Source: Brevibacillus daliensis
GTDB taxonomy: Bacteria > Bacillota > Bacilli > Brevibacillales > Brevibacillaceae
NCBI RefSeq assembly: GCF_021245735.1
Contig: NZ_JAJISB010000003.1
Coordinates: 434,001-498,000 of the forward strand
DNA: 64,000 bases
Direction of reading: 5' to 3'
Position 1 is the stretch's first letter, and every line of letters starts with the position of its first letter. Shown piece after piece: positions 9,403 to 19,486 of the stretch. A program made the translations under genes and the position numbers. The notes beneath the pieces are model-generated. The model saw only the letters and a list, made by a program, of their open reading frames with translations. It did not search any database and had not been told where the DNA came from.

Positions 9403-10173
9403 ATGAAATATGACAGTGTCTTTCACCATTTTATCGAACAAGCAGAAACACCATTTACGGGATGGGATTTTTCATATGTACATGGTACTGGACGAATTGG
9501 AACAGAGGCTTTGCCTTGGTCGTATGCCAGTAAAGCTATTCCTTTATTGGCGCAGGCAGATAGCATGCTCGACATGGGGACAGGCGGTGGTGAATTTATC
9601 TCAAAAATGGTCCCATTACCCCCACTCGCATGTGCGACAGAGGCTTACGAGCCCAATGTTCCCATTGCCAAAGATAAATTAGACCCTCTTGGAATAAAAG
9701 TGTTTGCCATACAAAATGACAGTGAGCTTCCGTTTACTGAAAAGCAATTTTCTTTAATTCTAAATCGGCATGAATCATTTGATGCAAACGAAGTGAGACG
9801 AATTCTGAAAGATGGGGGAATCTTTTTTACCCAGCAGGTAGGTGGACAGGATTGCCAGGAGTTAAATAGAATGCTTGGAATCACCTCAGACGAGTATTCT
9901 GAATGGAATGTAACCAATGCAGTGAAGCAACTGGAAGAGGCTGGTCTATCCATCCAAGAAAAAGGTGCGTTTACTCCTTACCAACGCTTCTATGATATTG
10001 GTGCATTAATCTATTATGTAAAAACAATTCCTTGGCAATTTCCTGCGTTTACGTGCGAACAATATTTAGATGAATTATATTTACTTCATTTGCAGATTCA
10101 GGAAAAGGGCTATATAGAGGTGAAATCGGATCGTTTTTATGTACGAGCTGTTGCACCGTTGGTTTCCGTATAA
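9403..10173 (+). CDS. Class I SAM-dependent methyltransferase
   Basis: 256 residues with a Rossmann methyltransferase core. The SAM-binding motif I is DMGTGGGEF at 57-65, and a post-I acidic residue follows after the next strand (TEAYEPN). Motif IV may be SLILNRHESF. The C-terminal part (PFTPYQ, ALIYYVKTIPWQFP) resembles tRNA/rRNA or small-molecule methyltransferases annotated only as class I methyltransferase in Bacillales. The ribosome binding site AGGAGAG lies 9 bases before the ATG. The substrate is unknown. It ends convergently to leuD with a shared terminator. Confidence 0.8.
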   Translation: MKYDSVFHHFIEQAETPFTGWDFSYVHGTGRIGTEALPWSYASKAIPLLAQADSMLDMGTGGGEFISKMVPLPPLACATEAYEPNVPIAKDKLDPLGIKVFAIQNDSELPFTEKQFSLILNRHESFDANEVRRILKDGGIFFTQQVGGQDCQELNRMLGITSDEYSEWNVTNAVKQLEEAGLSIQEKGAFTPYQRFYDIGALIYYVKTIPWQFPAFTCEQYLDELYLLHLQIQEKGYIEVKSDRFYVRAVAPLVSV

Positions 10174-10234
10174 GAGAAATTTCTATTGAAATCTACTAGT
10201 TGAAGTCTATACATGATGATAAAGTAAGAAAAGC

Positions 10235-10268
10235 AAAAAGCAGGCTTGCTTAAGGCCTGCTTTTTCCT
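10235..10268. terminator. Bidirectional terminator between the methyltransferase gene and leuD
   Basis: An 11-bp stem AAAAAGCAGGC / GCCTGCTTTTT is symmetric enough to end both converging transcripts. Confidence 0.85.
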
Positions 10269-10293
10269 TAATTTATCTGATGTTCTTCGTGTA

Positions 10294-10887
10294 TTATTTA
10301 GTAGCTCTTGCAGCCTCATAAGCAGCAATTTTATCTTCTTGTTGCAAAGTAATACCGATATCGTCCAATCCGTTCAAAAGGCAATAACGGCGATATTCAT
10401 CTACTTCGAAGGAATAGGAGAGACCTTGGTTATCCTCTACAACTTGGCGTTCTAAATCTACAGTAAGTTGGTAACCAGGCGTAGATTCAGTACGTTTGAA
10501 CAATTCATCAACTTGTTCTTCCGATAAGCGAATAGGCAAGATGCCATTTTTAAAGCAGTTATTATAAAAGATATCAGCAAAAGATGGAGCAATGATGCAA
10601 CGGAAGCCAAAATCAAGCAGCGCCCACGGAGCATGCTCACGGGAAGAACCACAGCCAAAGTTATTACGTGCGAGCAAAATACTTGCGTCTTCGTATTGTG
10701 GCTGGTGAAGAATGAAAGAGTCAATTTTATCTCCCTCAATCGTAAAGCGCCATTCATAAAAGAGGAACTGACCAAATCCAGTGCGTTCAATACGCTTTAA
10801 AAACTGTTTAGGGATAATTGCATCTGTATCGATATTGGCACGATCCAAAGGAGCGGCCACACCTGTAAGTGTAACGAACGGTTCCAT
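10294..10887 (-). CDS. leuD: 3-isopropylmalate dehydratase small subunit
   Basis: Small (swivel-domain) subunit of isopropylmalate isomerase in leucine biosynthesis; it pairs with LeuC in the cytoplasm. It has 197 residues, the normal length. The N-terminal block [20 protein letters not shown] and the [15 protein letters not shown] substrate-binding block are both present. AGGAGGT lies 6 bases upstream of the ATG. leuC ends about 50 bases upstream, so the two genes form an operon. Confidence 0.96.
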   Translation of the reverse strand: MEPFVTLTGVAAPLDRANIDTDAIIPKQFLKRIERTGFGQFLFYEWRFTIEGDKIDSFILHQPQYEDASILLARNNFGCGSSREHAPWALLDFGFRCIIAPSFADIFYNNCFKNGILPIRLSEEQVDELFKRTESTPGYQLTVDLERQVVEDNQGLSYSFEVDEYRRYCLLNGLDDIGITLQQEDKIAAYEAARATK

Positions 10888-10936
10888 GGTGGATACCTCC
10901 TGTTTTATAGTTGGAAAAAGTTAAGTCTACATATCA

Positions 10937-12355
10937 TTACATACTAACTGGTTCTTTTAACCATTCACGCACATCAACGAATTTGCCAGCTACCGCAGCT
11001 GCAACAGCCATTTCAGGGCTTACAAGGTGAGTACGTCCATCACGACCTTGACGACCTTCGAAGTTACGGTTGGAAGTAGAGGCACAACGCTCACCAGGTG
11101 AAAGAATATCAGGGTTCATAGCAAGACACATAGAGCAGCCTGATTCGCGCCATTCAAAACCAGCTTCTGTAAAGATATGATGCAAGCCTTCTGCCTCTGC
11201 ACGTTCTTTAACGGCTTGGGAACCAGGTACGACCATTGCATGAACAATAGGGGAGACTTTTCTACCTTTTGCTACTGCTGCAGCTTTACGTAAGTCTTCA
11301 ATACGACCGTTGGTACAGGAACCGATAAACACACGATCGATCGTAATGTCAGTCATTGGCGTTCCTGCAGTAAGACCCATATAAGCTAGAGCGTTACGAA
11401 CTGAAGTTTGATCTGTAGCATTTGCATAGGAATCAGGATTTGGAACAAGGCTGTTGATACCCGTACCCATTCCTGGGCTCGTACCCCATGTTACTTGTGG
11501 TTCAATTTCAGTTGCTTCGATTTCAACATATGTGTCATATGTAGCGCCTTCATCGCTTTGAAGCTCTTTCCATGTTGCTACTGCTTGATCAAATGCTTCT
11601 CCTTGAGGCACGTGACGACGACCTTGCAGATAGGTAAAAGTAGTTTCATCAGGAGCGATTAGTCCAGCGCGGGCACCTGCTTCAATGGACATGTTGCAAA
11701 CAGTCATGCGCTCTTCCATGGAAAGATTGCGAATTGCTTCACCTGTGTATTCAAGAACGTAGCCGGTAGCAAAATCAGTACCGAATTTTGCGATAATAGC
11801 TAGAATTAAGTCTTTTGCTGATACTCCGAGTGGAAGGGGACCATTTACGCGTACTTCCATCGTCTTTGGTTTAGATTGTTGCAGACATTGTGTAGCCAGA
11901 ACATGTTCTACTTCACTTGTACCAATACCAAAGGCAAGAGCACCAAATGCACCGTGAGTAGATGTATGGCTGTCACCGCAAACAATCGTTTTACCTGGAT
12001 GAGTAAGACCTAGTTCAGGACCAATAACGTGAACGATACCTTGATCAGGGCTGTTCAGGTCAGCAAGTGGTACGTCGAAGTCTTTACAGTTTGTTGTTAG
12101 TGTCTCCATTTGCGTGCGTGAGATTGGATCTGTGATGTTGAATCGATCTGCTGTTGGAACATTATGATCCATTGTTGCAAAAGTCAAATCTGGGCGACGA
12201 ACTTTTCTGCCTGCAAGACGCAGTCCTTCAAAGGCTTGTGGAGATGTTACTTCATGGACCAGATGTAAATCGATATACAATAGGCTTGGCTTGCCTGCTT
12301 CTTCATAAATGACGTGGTGATCCCAAATTTTTTCAAATAGTGTGCGAGGCTTCAT
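10937..12355 (-). CDS. leuC: 3-isopropylmalate dehydratase large subunit
   Basis: Large [4Fe-4S] subunit of isopropylmalate isomerase (aconitase family). I start it at the ATG at 12355 (MKPRTLFEK), which has AAAGGAGGGC in front; a further upstream in-frame start would add 17 atypical residues. The protein then has 472 residues, and the three cluster-ligand cysteines fall at C347 (GSCTNGR), C407 and C410 (GCSMC), the same numbering as in E. coli LeuC. The gene stands apart from ilv and leuAB genes, with a divergent LysR-type gene 127 bases away. No T-box is visible in the short leader. Confidence 0.96.
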   Translation of the reverse strand: MKPRTLFEKIWDHHVIYEEAGKPSLLYIDLHLVHEVTSPQAFEGLRLAGRKVRRPDLTFATMDHNVPTADRFNITDPISRTQMETLTTNCKDFDVPLADLNSPDQGIVHVIGPELGLTHPGKTIVCGDSHTSTHGAFGALAFGIGTSEVEHVLATQCLQQSKPKTMEVRVNGPLPLGVSAKDLILAIIAKFGTDFATGYVLEYTGEAIRNLSMEERMTVCNMSIEAGARAGLIAPDETTFTYLQGRRHVPQGEAFDQAVATWKELQSDEGATYDTYVEIEATEIEPQVTWGTSPGMGTGINSLVPNPDSYANATDQTSVRNALAYMGLTAGTPMTDITIDRVFIGSCTNGRIEDLRKAAAVAKGRKVSPIVHAMVVPGSQAVKERAEAEGLHHIFTEAGFEWRESGCSMCLAMNPDILSPGERCASTSNRNFEGRQGRDGRTHLVSPEMAVAAAVAGKFVDVREWLKEPVSM

Positions 12356-12482
12356 GTTACGCCCTCCTTTTCTCAAGTACGCTGCTCTTACTTCTATTTG
12401 TATCATGGCAATTAAAATAGTTCAAAGATATAATGATTATAGAAATAATAGAAAAATCCTATAGGGTAAGGGATGACAGAAG

Positions 12483-13385
12483 ATGGAATTACGACAGGTT
12501 CGCTATGTATTAATGGTAGCTCAAGAAAAAAGCTTCTCTCGCGCGGCAGAAAAGCTTCACCTAGCGCAGCCTTCACTCAGTCAGCAAATCGGAAAACTGG
12601 AAAAGGAATGGGGGATTGCCCTATTTCATCGATTACCACAACGCATTGAATTAACAGACGCAGGAGAAAGGTTTGTTCATCTAGCTACTTCTCTCATTAA
12701 TCAGGCTGATGCTTTGGAAAGAGAAATGCTTCAATTTGCGGGAGGGGAAGCAGGCAGGGTCATTGTTGGTAGCCTTCCCATAACAGGAGCATATGTCATA
12801 CCCCAAGTCATTTCTGAATTTACCAAGCGCTTTCCAAAGGTAGAAGTGGTACTAATTGAAGAAACATCGAGCAAGCTGGAACAAATGCTCGTCCATGGAA
12901 AGCTGGATCTTAGTCTACTAACCATGCCAATACAGCATCCATCACTACAAGTAACCCCTGTAGTACAAGAAGAAATCTATCTTTCATTACCGCCAGATCA
13001 TGCTCTGAGCAAAGAACAAGTGATTAATCTTTCCGCCCTTGAACATGAACCTTTCATCTTATTAAAGGAAGGACAAGGGTTTCGTACCATTGCACTAGGT
13101 CTTTGCGAACAAGCTGGCTTTACACCCCGGGTAGTATTTGAAAGTACCAACATTCAAACCATCCAATCCATGGTTGCCTCAGGGATGGGTGTCTCTTTTG
13201 CGCCTCATATGATTACGACGACGAGCTGGACTGGATTAAGGCCCGCATACGTACATATGTCAACTAAACCGACTCGTACTCTGGTTGTCGCAGCGCATAA
13301 AGATAAGCATCTGTCAGCTCCCATGCGTGCATTACGACATGAATTGGAAAAGGTGGGGGCACTATACTCCAAGGATCTGATTTAG
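12483..13385 (+). CDS. LysR-family transcriptional regulator, divergent to leuCD
   Basis: 300 residues with an N-terminal winged helix-turn-helix (MELRQVRYVLMVAQEKSFSR, then AEKLHLAQPSLSQQIGKLE, about 1-60) and a periplasmic-binding-like effector domain from about 90 onward. It is transcribed away from leuC, the classic arrangement for a LysR regulator and its target. Candidate T-N11-A type sequence is present in the AT-rich 127-base interval, but no single site stands out. Regulation of leuCD is inferred from position only. Confidence 0.85.
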   Translation: MELRQVRYVLMVAQEKSFSRAAEKLHLAQPSLSQQIGKLEKEWGIALFHRLPQRIELTDAGERFVHLATSLINQADALEREMLQFAGGEAGRVIVGSLPITGAYVIPQVISEFTKRFPKVEVVLIEETSSKLEQMLVHGKLDLSLLTMPIQHPSLQVTPVVQEEIYLSLPPDHALSKEQVINLSALEHEPFILLKEGQGFRTIALGLCEQAGFTPRVVFESTNIQTIQSMVASGMGVSFAPHMITTTSWTGLRPAYVHMSTKPTRTLVVAAHKDKHLSAPMRALRHELEKVGALYSKDLI

Positions 13386-13454
13386 AGACAGAAGATAGTG
13401 GTTGTGATACACTAACTACAAACATATGGTAAGAATAGAAGGGAAGATCAATAG

Positions 13455-13793
13455 ATGAGAGATATTAAAACAGAAGCAGAATTCAATGAGGTAATTCAAT
13501 CCTCTAAACCAGTTGTTGTTAAGTTTTATACAACTTGGTGTCCAGATTGCTTCCGCATCGACCCATTCATGCCAGAATTGGAAGAGGCGTATAAAGAGAA
13601 ACTGGATATGGTACAAATTAATCGTGACGATCTTCCAGAACTGTCCGAGCAACTGGAAATCATGGGAATCCCAAGTTTTGTTGCGTTTAAAAACAATAAA
13701 GAATTAGTCAGATTCGTAAGTAAGCTGGCGAAGAGTAGAGAAGAGATTGAACAATTCCTAGATCGGGCTGTGCAAGTAGGAGAAGCGCTATAA
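13455..13793 (+). CDS. Thioredoxin-family protein with WCPDC active site (YdbP-like)
   Basis: 112 residues with a single thioredoxin fold. The redox motif is TTWCPDCFR with C29 and C32, so it is CPDC rather than the CGPC of thioredoxin A; the same variant occurs in the Bacillus subtilis YdbP group. The cis-Pro turn is present as MGIPSFVAF. It has no signal peptide and is therefore cytoplasmic. The GDPD gene follows within 40 bases, so the two may be co-transcribed. Confidence 0.85.
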   Translation: MRDIKTEAEFNEVIQSSKPVVVKFYTTWCPDCFRIDPFMPELEEAYKEKLDMVQINRDDLPELSEQLEIMGIPSFVAFKNNKELVRFVSKLAKSREEIEQFLDRAVQVGEAL

Positions 13794-13830
13794 TCTTTTG
13801 ATTCATGGAAAAGTAAAAGGGGGAGACAGC

Positions 13831-14571
13831 GTGTCTAATCAGCTTTGCCTAGCTCATAGAGGGTGGTCGGGAAAAGCGCCTGAAAATACGCTTTCCGCTA
13901 TTAATTTAGCTCTCAATCATCCTGAAGTTGATGGAGTAGAGTTTGATGTGCAGTTAACGAAAGATCATATTCCTGTCGTCATCCATGATTACACGCTGGA
14001 ACGAACCACAAACGGGAGAGGTCTGGTACGGGATCATACCTTTGCTGAGTTAAGAGCTCTTGATGCAGGCAGCTGGTATCATGACAGCTTTCTCGGAGAA
14101 AAAATTCCATCGCTAGAAGAGGTTCTGATTGCTAATCAGAATCACAAACAGCTAAATATAGAATTAAAACAAATGAATAGTTCCCCAGATCGTGTTCTGG
14201 AGGAAAAAGTTCTTCGGCTCGTTGAACAGTACGACATGGAAGAACATGTCGTTGTTACTTCGTTCCAGCATCAGATGATCTATCACGTAAAACGCATGGC
14301 GCCTCAGATCAAGGCGGGGCCATTAATATACGGGATGCCAATGATGCTTAAAGAACAAGCAGAACACCTGGGGGCCGATTTATTATCCCTTTGCTATCCT
14401 TATTTAACTCCGGAGCTTGTCAAACATATCGGAGAATGGGGATACTCCATTATTGCATGGACAGTAGATGAGCCAGATCATATGAGGATGCTTGCTCATC
14501 TTGGACCTTCAGTACAAATCTGTACCAATCATCCTGATCGTTGGTTAGAAGTGAAAGGAAGTACAATATGA
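13831..14571 (+). CDS. Glycerophosphodiester phosphodiesterase
   Basis: Hydrolyses glycerophosphodiesters to glycerol-3-phosphate and an alcohol. I choose the GTG at 13831 because AAGGGGGAG precedes it by 5 bases; an in-frame TTG 33 bases upstream lacks a site. The 246-residue product has the GDPD signature: HRG at 9-11 with E18, E37 and D39 in VEFDVQLTKD, and H52 in IHDYTLERTTNG. There is no signal peptide, so this is a cytoplasmic UgpQ-like form. Its stop overlaps the next start (ATGA). Confidence 0.9.
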   Translation: MSNQLCLAHRGWSGKAPENTLSAINLALNHPEVDGVEFDVQLTKDHIPVVIHDYTLERTTNGRGLVRDHTFAELRALDAGSWYHDSFLGEKIPSLEEVLIANQNHKQLNIELKQMNSSPDRVLEEKVLRLVEQYDMEEHVVVTSFQHQMIYHVKRMAPQIKAGPLIYGMPMMLKEQAEHLGADLLSLCYPYLTPELVKHIGEWGYSIIAWTVDEPDHMRMLAHLGPSVQICTNHPDRWLEVKGSTI

Positions 14572-15500
14572 TTCAAATGAAAAAAAAAGGAGAGTGGCTT
14601 ACTTGCACAGTTGGTGAGCAAGAAGCTGCTCTTTCTTTTGGAGATTTACTGAGAAAAAAGTGGGCGATGCCCAAGAAAACAGTACATTTGCTTTTTCAAC
14701 ATAAAGAAATACTGGTAGACGGTCTCCCTGTTACCCAGGTTCAAAAACCTAAGGTTGGTCAAACAGTAGCCATGCGATTATGTCCACCTGAAGAATGGGG
14801 AGTAGAGCCAATCTATGCAAAGCTTGAGGTCATGTATGAGGATGATCATGTACTGGTGGTGAACAAGCCTGCTGGCATACTATTACATCCTACGGAAACA
14901 GAGAATAAGAACAGTCAAATACAGACACTAGATCACTTTGTGGCTGCTCACTTTGCCTCGCAACAATTATACTCTCGCATCCGACACGTTCATCGATTAG
15001 ACCGAGATACCTCAGGGCTTGTTTTATATGCAAAACATGCGTTCGCCGCCGCACGATTAGCAAATGAATTGGAGAAACGTGAAATATCGCGTACGTATCT
15101 TGCTTATGTGGAAGGGCTCATCCCAGAGGAAAAGGGGAAAATTGATGCCCCGATTGGTAAGGATCGGCACCATGCCAGTCGTAGGAGAGTTGCCCCACAT
15201 GGAGATAAGGCTGTAACCTATTTCGAAGTTGTAACTCGTTTTAAAGAGGCAACTAAAATCCGTTGTCGATTGGATACGGGCAGAACTCATCAAATACGTG
15301 TCCATCTTTCTCATCTGGGTTATCCGTTGATTGGAGATCAATTATATGGAGCAAGAAAGCTTTCATTGTTACCGGACAGACAAGCACTCCATGCTACATC
15401 ACTAACATTTGTACATCCTTTTAGTGGAGAACGTATCCAGGTAAATGCTCCGTTACCAGAAGAGTTGTCTGCACTGGAAAAGCGCTTGTACAACAAATAA
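14568..15500 (+). CDS. RluA/RluD-family pseudouridine synthase
   Basis: Isomerises uridines in rRNA or tRNA to pseudouridine. The start is the ATG overlapping the GDPD stop by four bases, with GAAAGGAAG upstream, giving 310 residues. The N-terminal third looks like an S4-type RNA-binding segment. The catalytic motif HRLDRDTSG is at 142-150 with nucleophile D145, and the RTHQIRVH block follows near residue 240. The exact RNA target (RluD, or YjbO/YlyB type) cannot be assigned. Confidence 0.9.
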   Translation: MIQMKKKGEWLTCTVGEQEAALSFGDLLRKKWAMPKKTVHLLFQHKEILVDGLPVTQVQKPKVGQTVAMRLCPPEEWGVEPIYAKLEVMYEDDHVLVVNKPAGILLHPTETENKNSQIQTLDHFVAAHFASQQLYSRIRHVHRLDRDTSGLVLYAKHAFAAARLANELEKREISRTYLAYVEGLIPEEKGKIDAPIGKDRHHASRRRVAPHGDKAVTYFEVVTRFKEATKIRCRLDTGRTHQIRVHLSHLGYPLIGDQLYGARKLSLLPDRQALHATSLTFVHPFSGERIQVNAPLPEELSALEKRLYNK

Positions 15501-15561
15501 AGAAAGACATAAATAACATATAGATTGCTGTTGGGAGAAAAGAAGGAGAAGCAGATCATAC

Positions 15562-16509
15562 ATGAAAGCGGAAAAATTTTTTACACACCCGTTAGGAATT
15601 GTGGTGGCAGCTACTGCTACCACTTTTTTATGGGGTAGTTCCTTACCTTTTATTAAAAAAAGCTATGAAGAATTATCAATTGGACCTCAAGATTTCTTTG
15701 CACAAATTCTGTTTGCGGGCTATCGGTTTGTACTAGCTGCACTTGGCATATTACTTGTGATGCTACTTGTTCGTAAGAGTATTTCATATCAGGAAGGATC
15801 ATGGAAACGACTAGTTAAGGTTGGTGCTTTTCAAACCTTCTTCCAGTATCTGTTCTTTTATATTGGACTTAGCACGAGCTCTGGTATACAGGGCTCGATT
15901 ATTGCAGGGACAACCTCATTCTTTCAAATTATATTAGCGCATCTTATGTTTAAGAATGATGGTATTAGCACGAGAAAGATCGTTGGGTTAAGCATAGGTT
16001 TCCTAGGTGTGGTCCTGGTAAACATGCCAAATGGTCAGGTAACGCTTAATTTTGGCCTAAGTGAAATACTATTACTTGCTGCCATGTTTTGTGGTGGGCT
16101 GGGAAACATCCTATCGAAACAGGAATCAGCTTATTTGGATATCTTATATTTGACTGCCTATCAAATGTTGATCGGTGGTATTGGATTAGTGGCAATTGGT
16201 GTGAGCCAGGTTGGATTTACTCCTTTCCAATTTGATGTAAGCAGTTCATTGATGCTGATCTATCTTGCCTTCATTTCAGGTGCAGGATTTGTCATGTGGA
16301 ACAATATCATGAAGTACAACAAGGTGGGGAATGTCTCTATGTATCTCTTCCTGATACCGGTATTTGGGGTGCTATTATCAGCAATTATCTTGAATGAGTC
16401 GCTTCATCTTGTAATCTTTGGAGCATTAGCTTTAGTTACAGCGGGGATTGTTATTGTAAACCGAGAAAAGCCAGTAGCGTCACAATCTATCGAGATTAAA
16501 ACCGAATAA
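15562..16509 (+). CDS. EamA/DMT-family transporter
   Basis: 315 residues with ten predicted hydrophobic segments arranged as two repeats of five, the DMT (RhaT/EamA) architecture. The start of the first repeat, TFLWGSSLPFIKKS, is typical of the family. Such proteins usually export amino acids or metabolites. The substrate is unknown. GAAGGAG precedes the ATG. Confidence 0.85.
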   Translation: MKAEKFFTHPLGIVVAATATTFLWGSSLPFIKKSYEELSIGPQDFFAQILFAGYRFVLAALGILLVMLLVRKSISYQEGSWKRLVKVGAFQTFFQYLFFYIGLSTSSGIQGSIIAGTTSFFQIILAHLMFKNDGISTRKIVGLSIGFLGVVLVNMPNGQVTLNFGLSEILLLAAMFCGGLGNILSKQESAYLDILYLTAYQMLIGGIGLVAIGVSQVGFTPFQFDVSSSLMLIYLAFISGAGFVMWNNIMKYNKVGNVSMYLFLIPVFGVLLSAIILNESLHLVIFGALALVTAGIVIVNREKPVASQSIEIKTE

Positions 16510-16595
16510 TATAGATAAAACATCGAATAAATCAGCGTGCATTCACCCAGTATCTCATCTGTTCATATGGTACAGAAAAGAGAGGAGGCGGTGTG

Positions 16596-17990
16596 ATGCA
16601 CGCTGATTTTGCATTTATCCACGGTGTTTATGTATTTTTTATTCTTGCTATCATTTTGCTAATGATATTTCGCAAAGACACCAGCCTGATTAGCATACTG
16701 GGTGTAGGAATACTTGGATTAATTGCCACGGGATCTGTTGTATCTGCTGTAGGTGGCATATTCGGGAGCTTCATGTATGCAATAACAGAGCTGTTGCCGA
16801 CTATATTAATCATTTGCATTATTGTAGCGATGAGTCAGGTTCTTCAAACATCAGGTGTGAATGAAACCATGATGAAGCCCATGACTTATTTGTTAAAGAG
16901 CCCAAGCCTTGCATTCTGGATTATAGGAATAACGATGATGCTTATTTCGTGGTTTTTCTGGCCATCACCTGCCGTTGCCCTAATTGGCGCTGTCTTACTT
17001 CCAGTCGCCATTAAAGCGGGCCTTTCAGCTATTGGGGTGGCAATAGCCATGAACCTATTCGGTCATGGGATTGCCTTATCGAGTGATTTCATTATCCAAG
17101 GTGCTCCAACGCTAACTGCTGGGGCTGCTGGAATACCCGTTACAGATGTCATTTCTGCTAGTGTACCCCTTGTTATTGTTATGGGTGTGGTTACAACTGT
17201 ACTAGCCTATTATTTCCTGCGAAGAGATATGAAGGCAGGCAAAATAATCGAGGAACCATTACTTGATATGAATGAAACGAAGGTAGAGAAGAGTAGGTAT
17301 TTAATGTCAACACAATGGCGTTTCATTTATGCAGTCATGATCCCCATATTATTCTCACTGGATGTCGTCGCCATGTGGATGTTCGATCTGAAAGGTGGAG
17401 ACGCAACAGCAATAGTAGGGGGAACAGCTTTACTGATTCTTCTAATGGTAACGATTACAACACATACGAAACAAGGTTTAGAGAAAACAACAGAGTATTT
17501 AATTCAAGGATTTCAATTTGGGTTTAGAGTGTTTGGTCCTGTAATCCCAATTGCAGCGTTCTTTTACATGGGGGATTCGGGATTTTTAAAAGTATTTGGA
17601 GAAGTTCTCCCAGTTGGTTCCCAAGGAATCGTGAATGATCTCGGCTATGTGCTCGCCCATAATATCCCAATAACGGAAGGCGTAGCAGCAATAACAGTAG
17701 CGATCGTGGGGGTAATAACCGGTTTAGATGGCTCCGGTTTTTCGGGAATAACATTAGCAGGTTCAGTTGCCCAACTATTTGCGGTTAGCCTACAAGATGG
17801 AATAGCAACGTTAACAGCATTAGGTCAAATCGCAGCAATTTGGGTAGGGGGAGGAACACTGGTCCCATGGGCATTAATACCGGCAGCTGCTATTTGTGGA
17901 GTAAGTCCTTTTGAGCTAGCAAGACGAAATCTTATTCCCGTTACGATAGGATTACTTGTTACCACAGTCGTGGCGATATTTTTACTATAA
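16596..17990 (+). CDS. Multi-spanning membrane transporter of the ion-transporter (CitM/GntP-like) type
   Basis: 464 residues with about twelve hydrophobic segments and almost no hydrophilic domains except a short cytoplasmic loop near 215-240. The layout of two halves with broken helices (SPAVALIGAVLLP and GLDGSGFSGITLAGS) resembles permeases of the ion transporter superfamily for organic acids. I do not recognise an exact family. The ATG at 16596 is preceded by GAGGAGGC; a GTG codon sits directly before it. It is monocistronic with a clear terminator. Confidence 0.6.
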   Translation: MHADFAFIHGVYVFFILAIILLMIFRKDTSLISILGVGILGLIATGSVVSAVGGIFGSFMYAITELLPTILIICIIVAMSQVLQTSGVNETMMKPMTYLLKSPSLAFWIIGITMMLISWFFWPSPAVALIGAVLLPVAIKAGLSAIGVAIAMNLFGHGIALSSDFIIQGAPTLTAGAAGIPVTDVISASVPLVIVMGVVTTVLAYYFLRRDMKAGKIIEEPLLDMNETKVEKSRYLMSTQWRFIYAVMIPILFSLDVVAMWMFDLKGGDATAIVGGTALLILLMVTITTHTKQGLEKTTEYLIQGFQFGFRVFGPVIPIAAFFYMGDSGFLKVFGEVLPVGSQGIVNDLGYVLAHNIPITEGVAAITVAIVGVITGLDGSGFSGITLAGSVAQLFAVSLQDGIATLTALGQIAAIWVGGGTLVPWALIPAAAICGVSPFELARRNLIPVTIGLLVTTVVAIFLL

Positions 17991-18000
17991 GAGAAGGAAG

Positions 18001-18045
18001 AAGCCCAGAAGACGCCCATCATGCAGCGTTATCTGGGCTTTTTGT
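18001..18045 (+). terminator. Terminator after the 16.6 kb transporter
   Basis: AAGCCCAGA / TCTGGGCTT with an inner GACGC/GCGTT pairing is followed by TTTT G TTT. Confidence 0.85.
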
Positions 18046-18283
18046 TTATATCAGAATGAATAAATGACTGATACACCTGTTCAAAACCAGTAAACCATTC
18101 AATTACGTTATCTGTTGTTATCTTGCCACTGAGGTGAGCCTCCGTTCAGAATTACAAAATAACAATCAATTAGTTTACATAATATTATTATAGTCTCCTT
18201 TATCATACACAATTTCCACATTTACTCCATACGTCTCCTTTATATGATTAGTAAGATAATTATCAGAAAGGCGGGAGAGAACA

Positions 18284-18556
18284 ATGAAAGATCTAAGACA
18301 AGCTCGCTTAGAGTTGTGTGAAATGCTGAATAAATGTGAGACTTGCGAACTTCCTCTTCAGCATCGCCGTCCAGGACAAAAAAAGCGAAACACTAAATAT
18401 TGTGCTACTAAATGTAATCACTACATTGCTCTACAAGAAATGCAAGCTGAAGTAGAGGCACTGCAATTACAAAGAAGAGGATTATTGGGAATTAACCGTT
18501 CGGGCAGTAACGAACAAGGTAATGAAGAGCAGGAATGGACAAGATATTCCTCCTAA
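18284..18556 (+). CDS. Small zinc-finger domain protein
   Basis: 90 residues. Four cysteines are arranged C-x2-C (NKCETCELP) and C-x3-C (YCATKCNHY) about 20 residues apart, with a basic stretch between. This matches small Bacillales zinc-finger proteins (the DUF2602-like pattern C-x2-C...C-x3-C). The Gln/Glu-rich tail is probably disordered. GGCGGGAGAG precedes the ATG. It has no operon partner. Confidence 0.6.
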   Translation: MKDLRQARLELCEMLNKCETCELPLQHRRPGQKKRNTKYCATKCNHYIALQEMQAEVEALQLQRRGLLGINRSGSNEQGNEEQEWTRYSS

Positions 18557-19069
18557 ATTGCTCATTGGTCGTGATATCTCCAATTCTTAAGAGATTGCGA
18601 CGTTCCTAATCCATAAGTGAATGAAAGATTTTATCGACAAAACTACCGAAAAACGTAATATAATGTTTCAACAATAGTTGAAAAGATTAATAATCAATTA
18701 ATAGAAAATTTGGCTTTGCCAAACCTTTGGCGCAGGCAAAGCCTGGTTGCACTTATGCAGATGAGAAATTTGATAAATTCTTATCTATCAACGAAAAGCC
18801 TTAGGTTCCCCCCTTAAGGATATTTCTGTAAAAGCTGGGAAGGAGATATATGTTCTGTCTACAATCTGAACATGTACCTCCTTTCTACTACATAATAGAA
18901 GTGCCTAACAAGTACACTTCTGTAATTAATTCACATCCTAACATTTGTCGATAATGTCTATTTTTGTAGAAAATGTGCAAATGATTTTTCTTGTGCAAAG
19001 GCTCTATTCACTTTATTCTAGAAATAGGAAAAATATCCAATCTCGCAACAGAAGCAAAAGGAGGTATTC
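18557..19069. other. 513-base intergenic stretch with several inverted repeats
   Basis: No convincing gene. Three inverted repeats are visible: GGCTTTGCC (18712-18720) with GGCAAAGCC (18735-18743); a 16-bp imperfect stem 18840-18855 with 18868-18883; and AGAAGTG with CACTTCT just after it (about 18896-18920). None is followed by a clean T-run, so they are not obvious terminators. They may belong to a structured leader of the following gene. Confidence 0.5.
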
Positions 19070-19315
19070 ATGGTGTCATTGGAATTACGTACGATGGTAG
19101 AGGAATTACAAGAAGATAAAGAGCGGTATACAGGTTATCTAGTCAAGAGTGAAAAATCATTGGATAAACTCATTCGAATAAATGAATTAGAACATAGTGA
19201 ATCTATCATTAAATTGATTCATGATACCAAACAAGAAATGGAAGCGTTACAAAAATTAGTTACCTACATTGAATTTAAAATAAAGCTGCTGCAAGTTAAA
19301 GAGTATGCTTCTTAA
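19070..19315 (+). CDS. Small coiled-coil protein, unknown function
   Basis: 81 residues, almost entirely heptad-like (ELRTMVEELQEDKERY and IKLIHDTKQEMEALQKLV), with no cysteine and no TM segment. AAAGGAGGT lies 7 bases before the ATG. It sits among small sporeformer genes. No family was recognised. Confidence 0.6.
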   Translation: MVSLELRTMVEELQEDKERYTGYLVKSEKSLDKLIRINELEHSESIIKLIHDTKQEMEALQKLVTYIEFKIKLLQVKEYAS

Positions 19316-19340
19316 TTGGGGCACGAATACTCTAACGAGG

Positions 19341-19379
19341 AAAAGCCACAAGTACCATTCCGGTAGCTGTGGCTTTTTA
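19341..19379 (+). terminator. Terminator
   Basis: A 10-bp stem AAAAGCCACA / TGTGGCTTTT is followed by TTT. Confidence 0.85.
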
Positions 19380-19486
19380 GATTTATGGTTTTCTTAATGA
19401 GAGTTACAAACTGTTTATACATGTAACCTTCTGCTACAATAGGGGAAACTGATTTTCTCATATTGATTATATGGAGGTATTTGCTC

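Noticed and set aside
18029-18145. Minus-strand open frame reading toward DNVIEWFTGFEQVYQSF
   Set aside because: Protein-like and preceded by GGAGG plus a GTG, but the GTG is in a frame that stops after three codons, so no intact gene can be supported.
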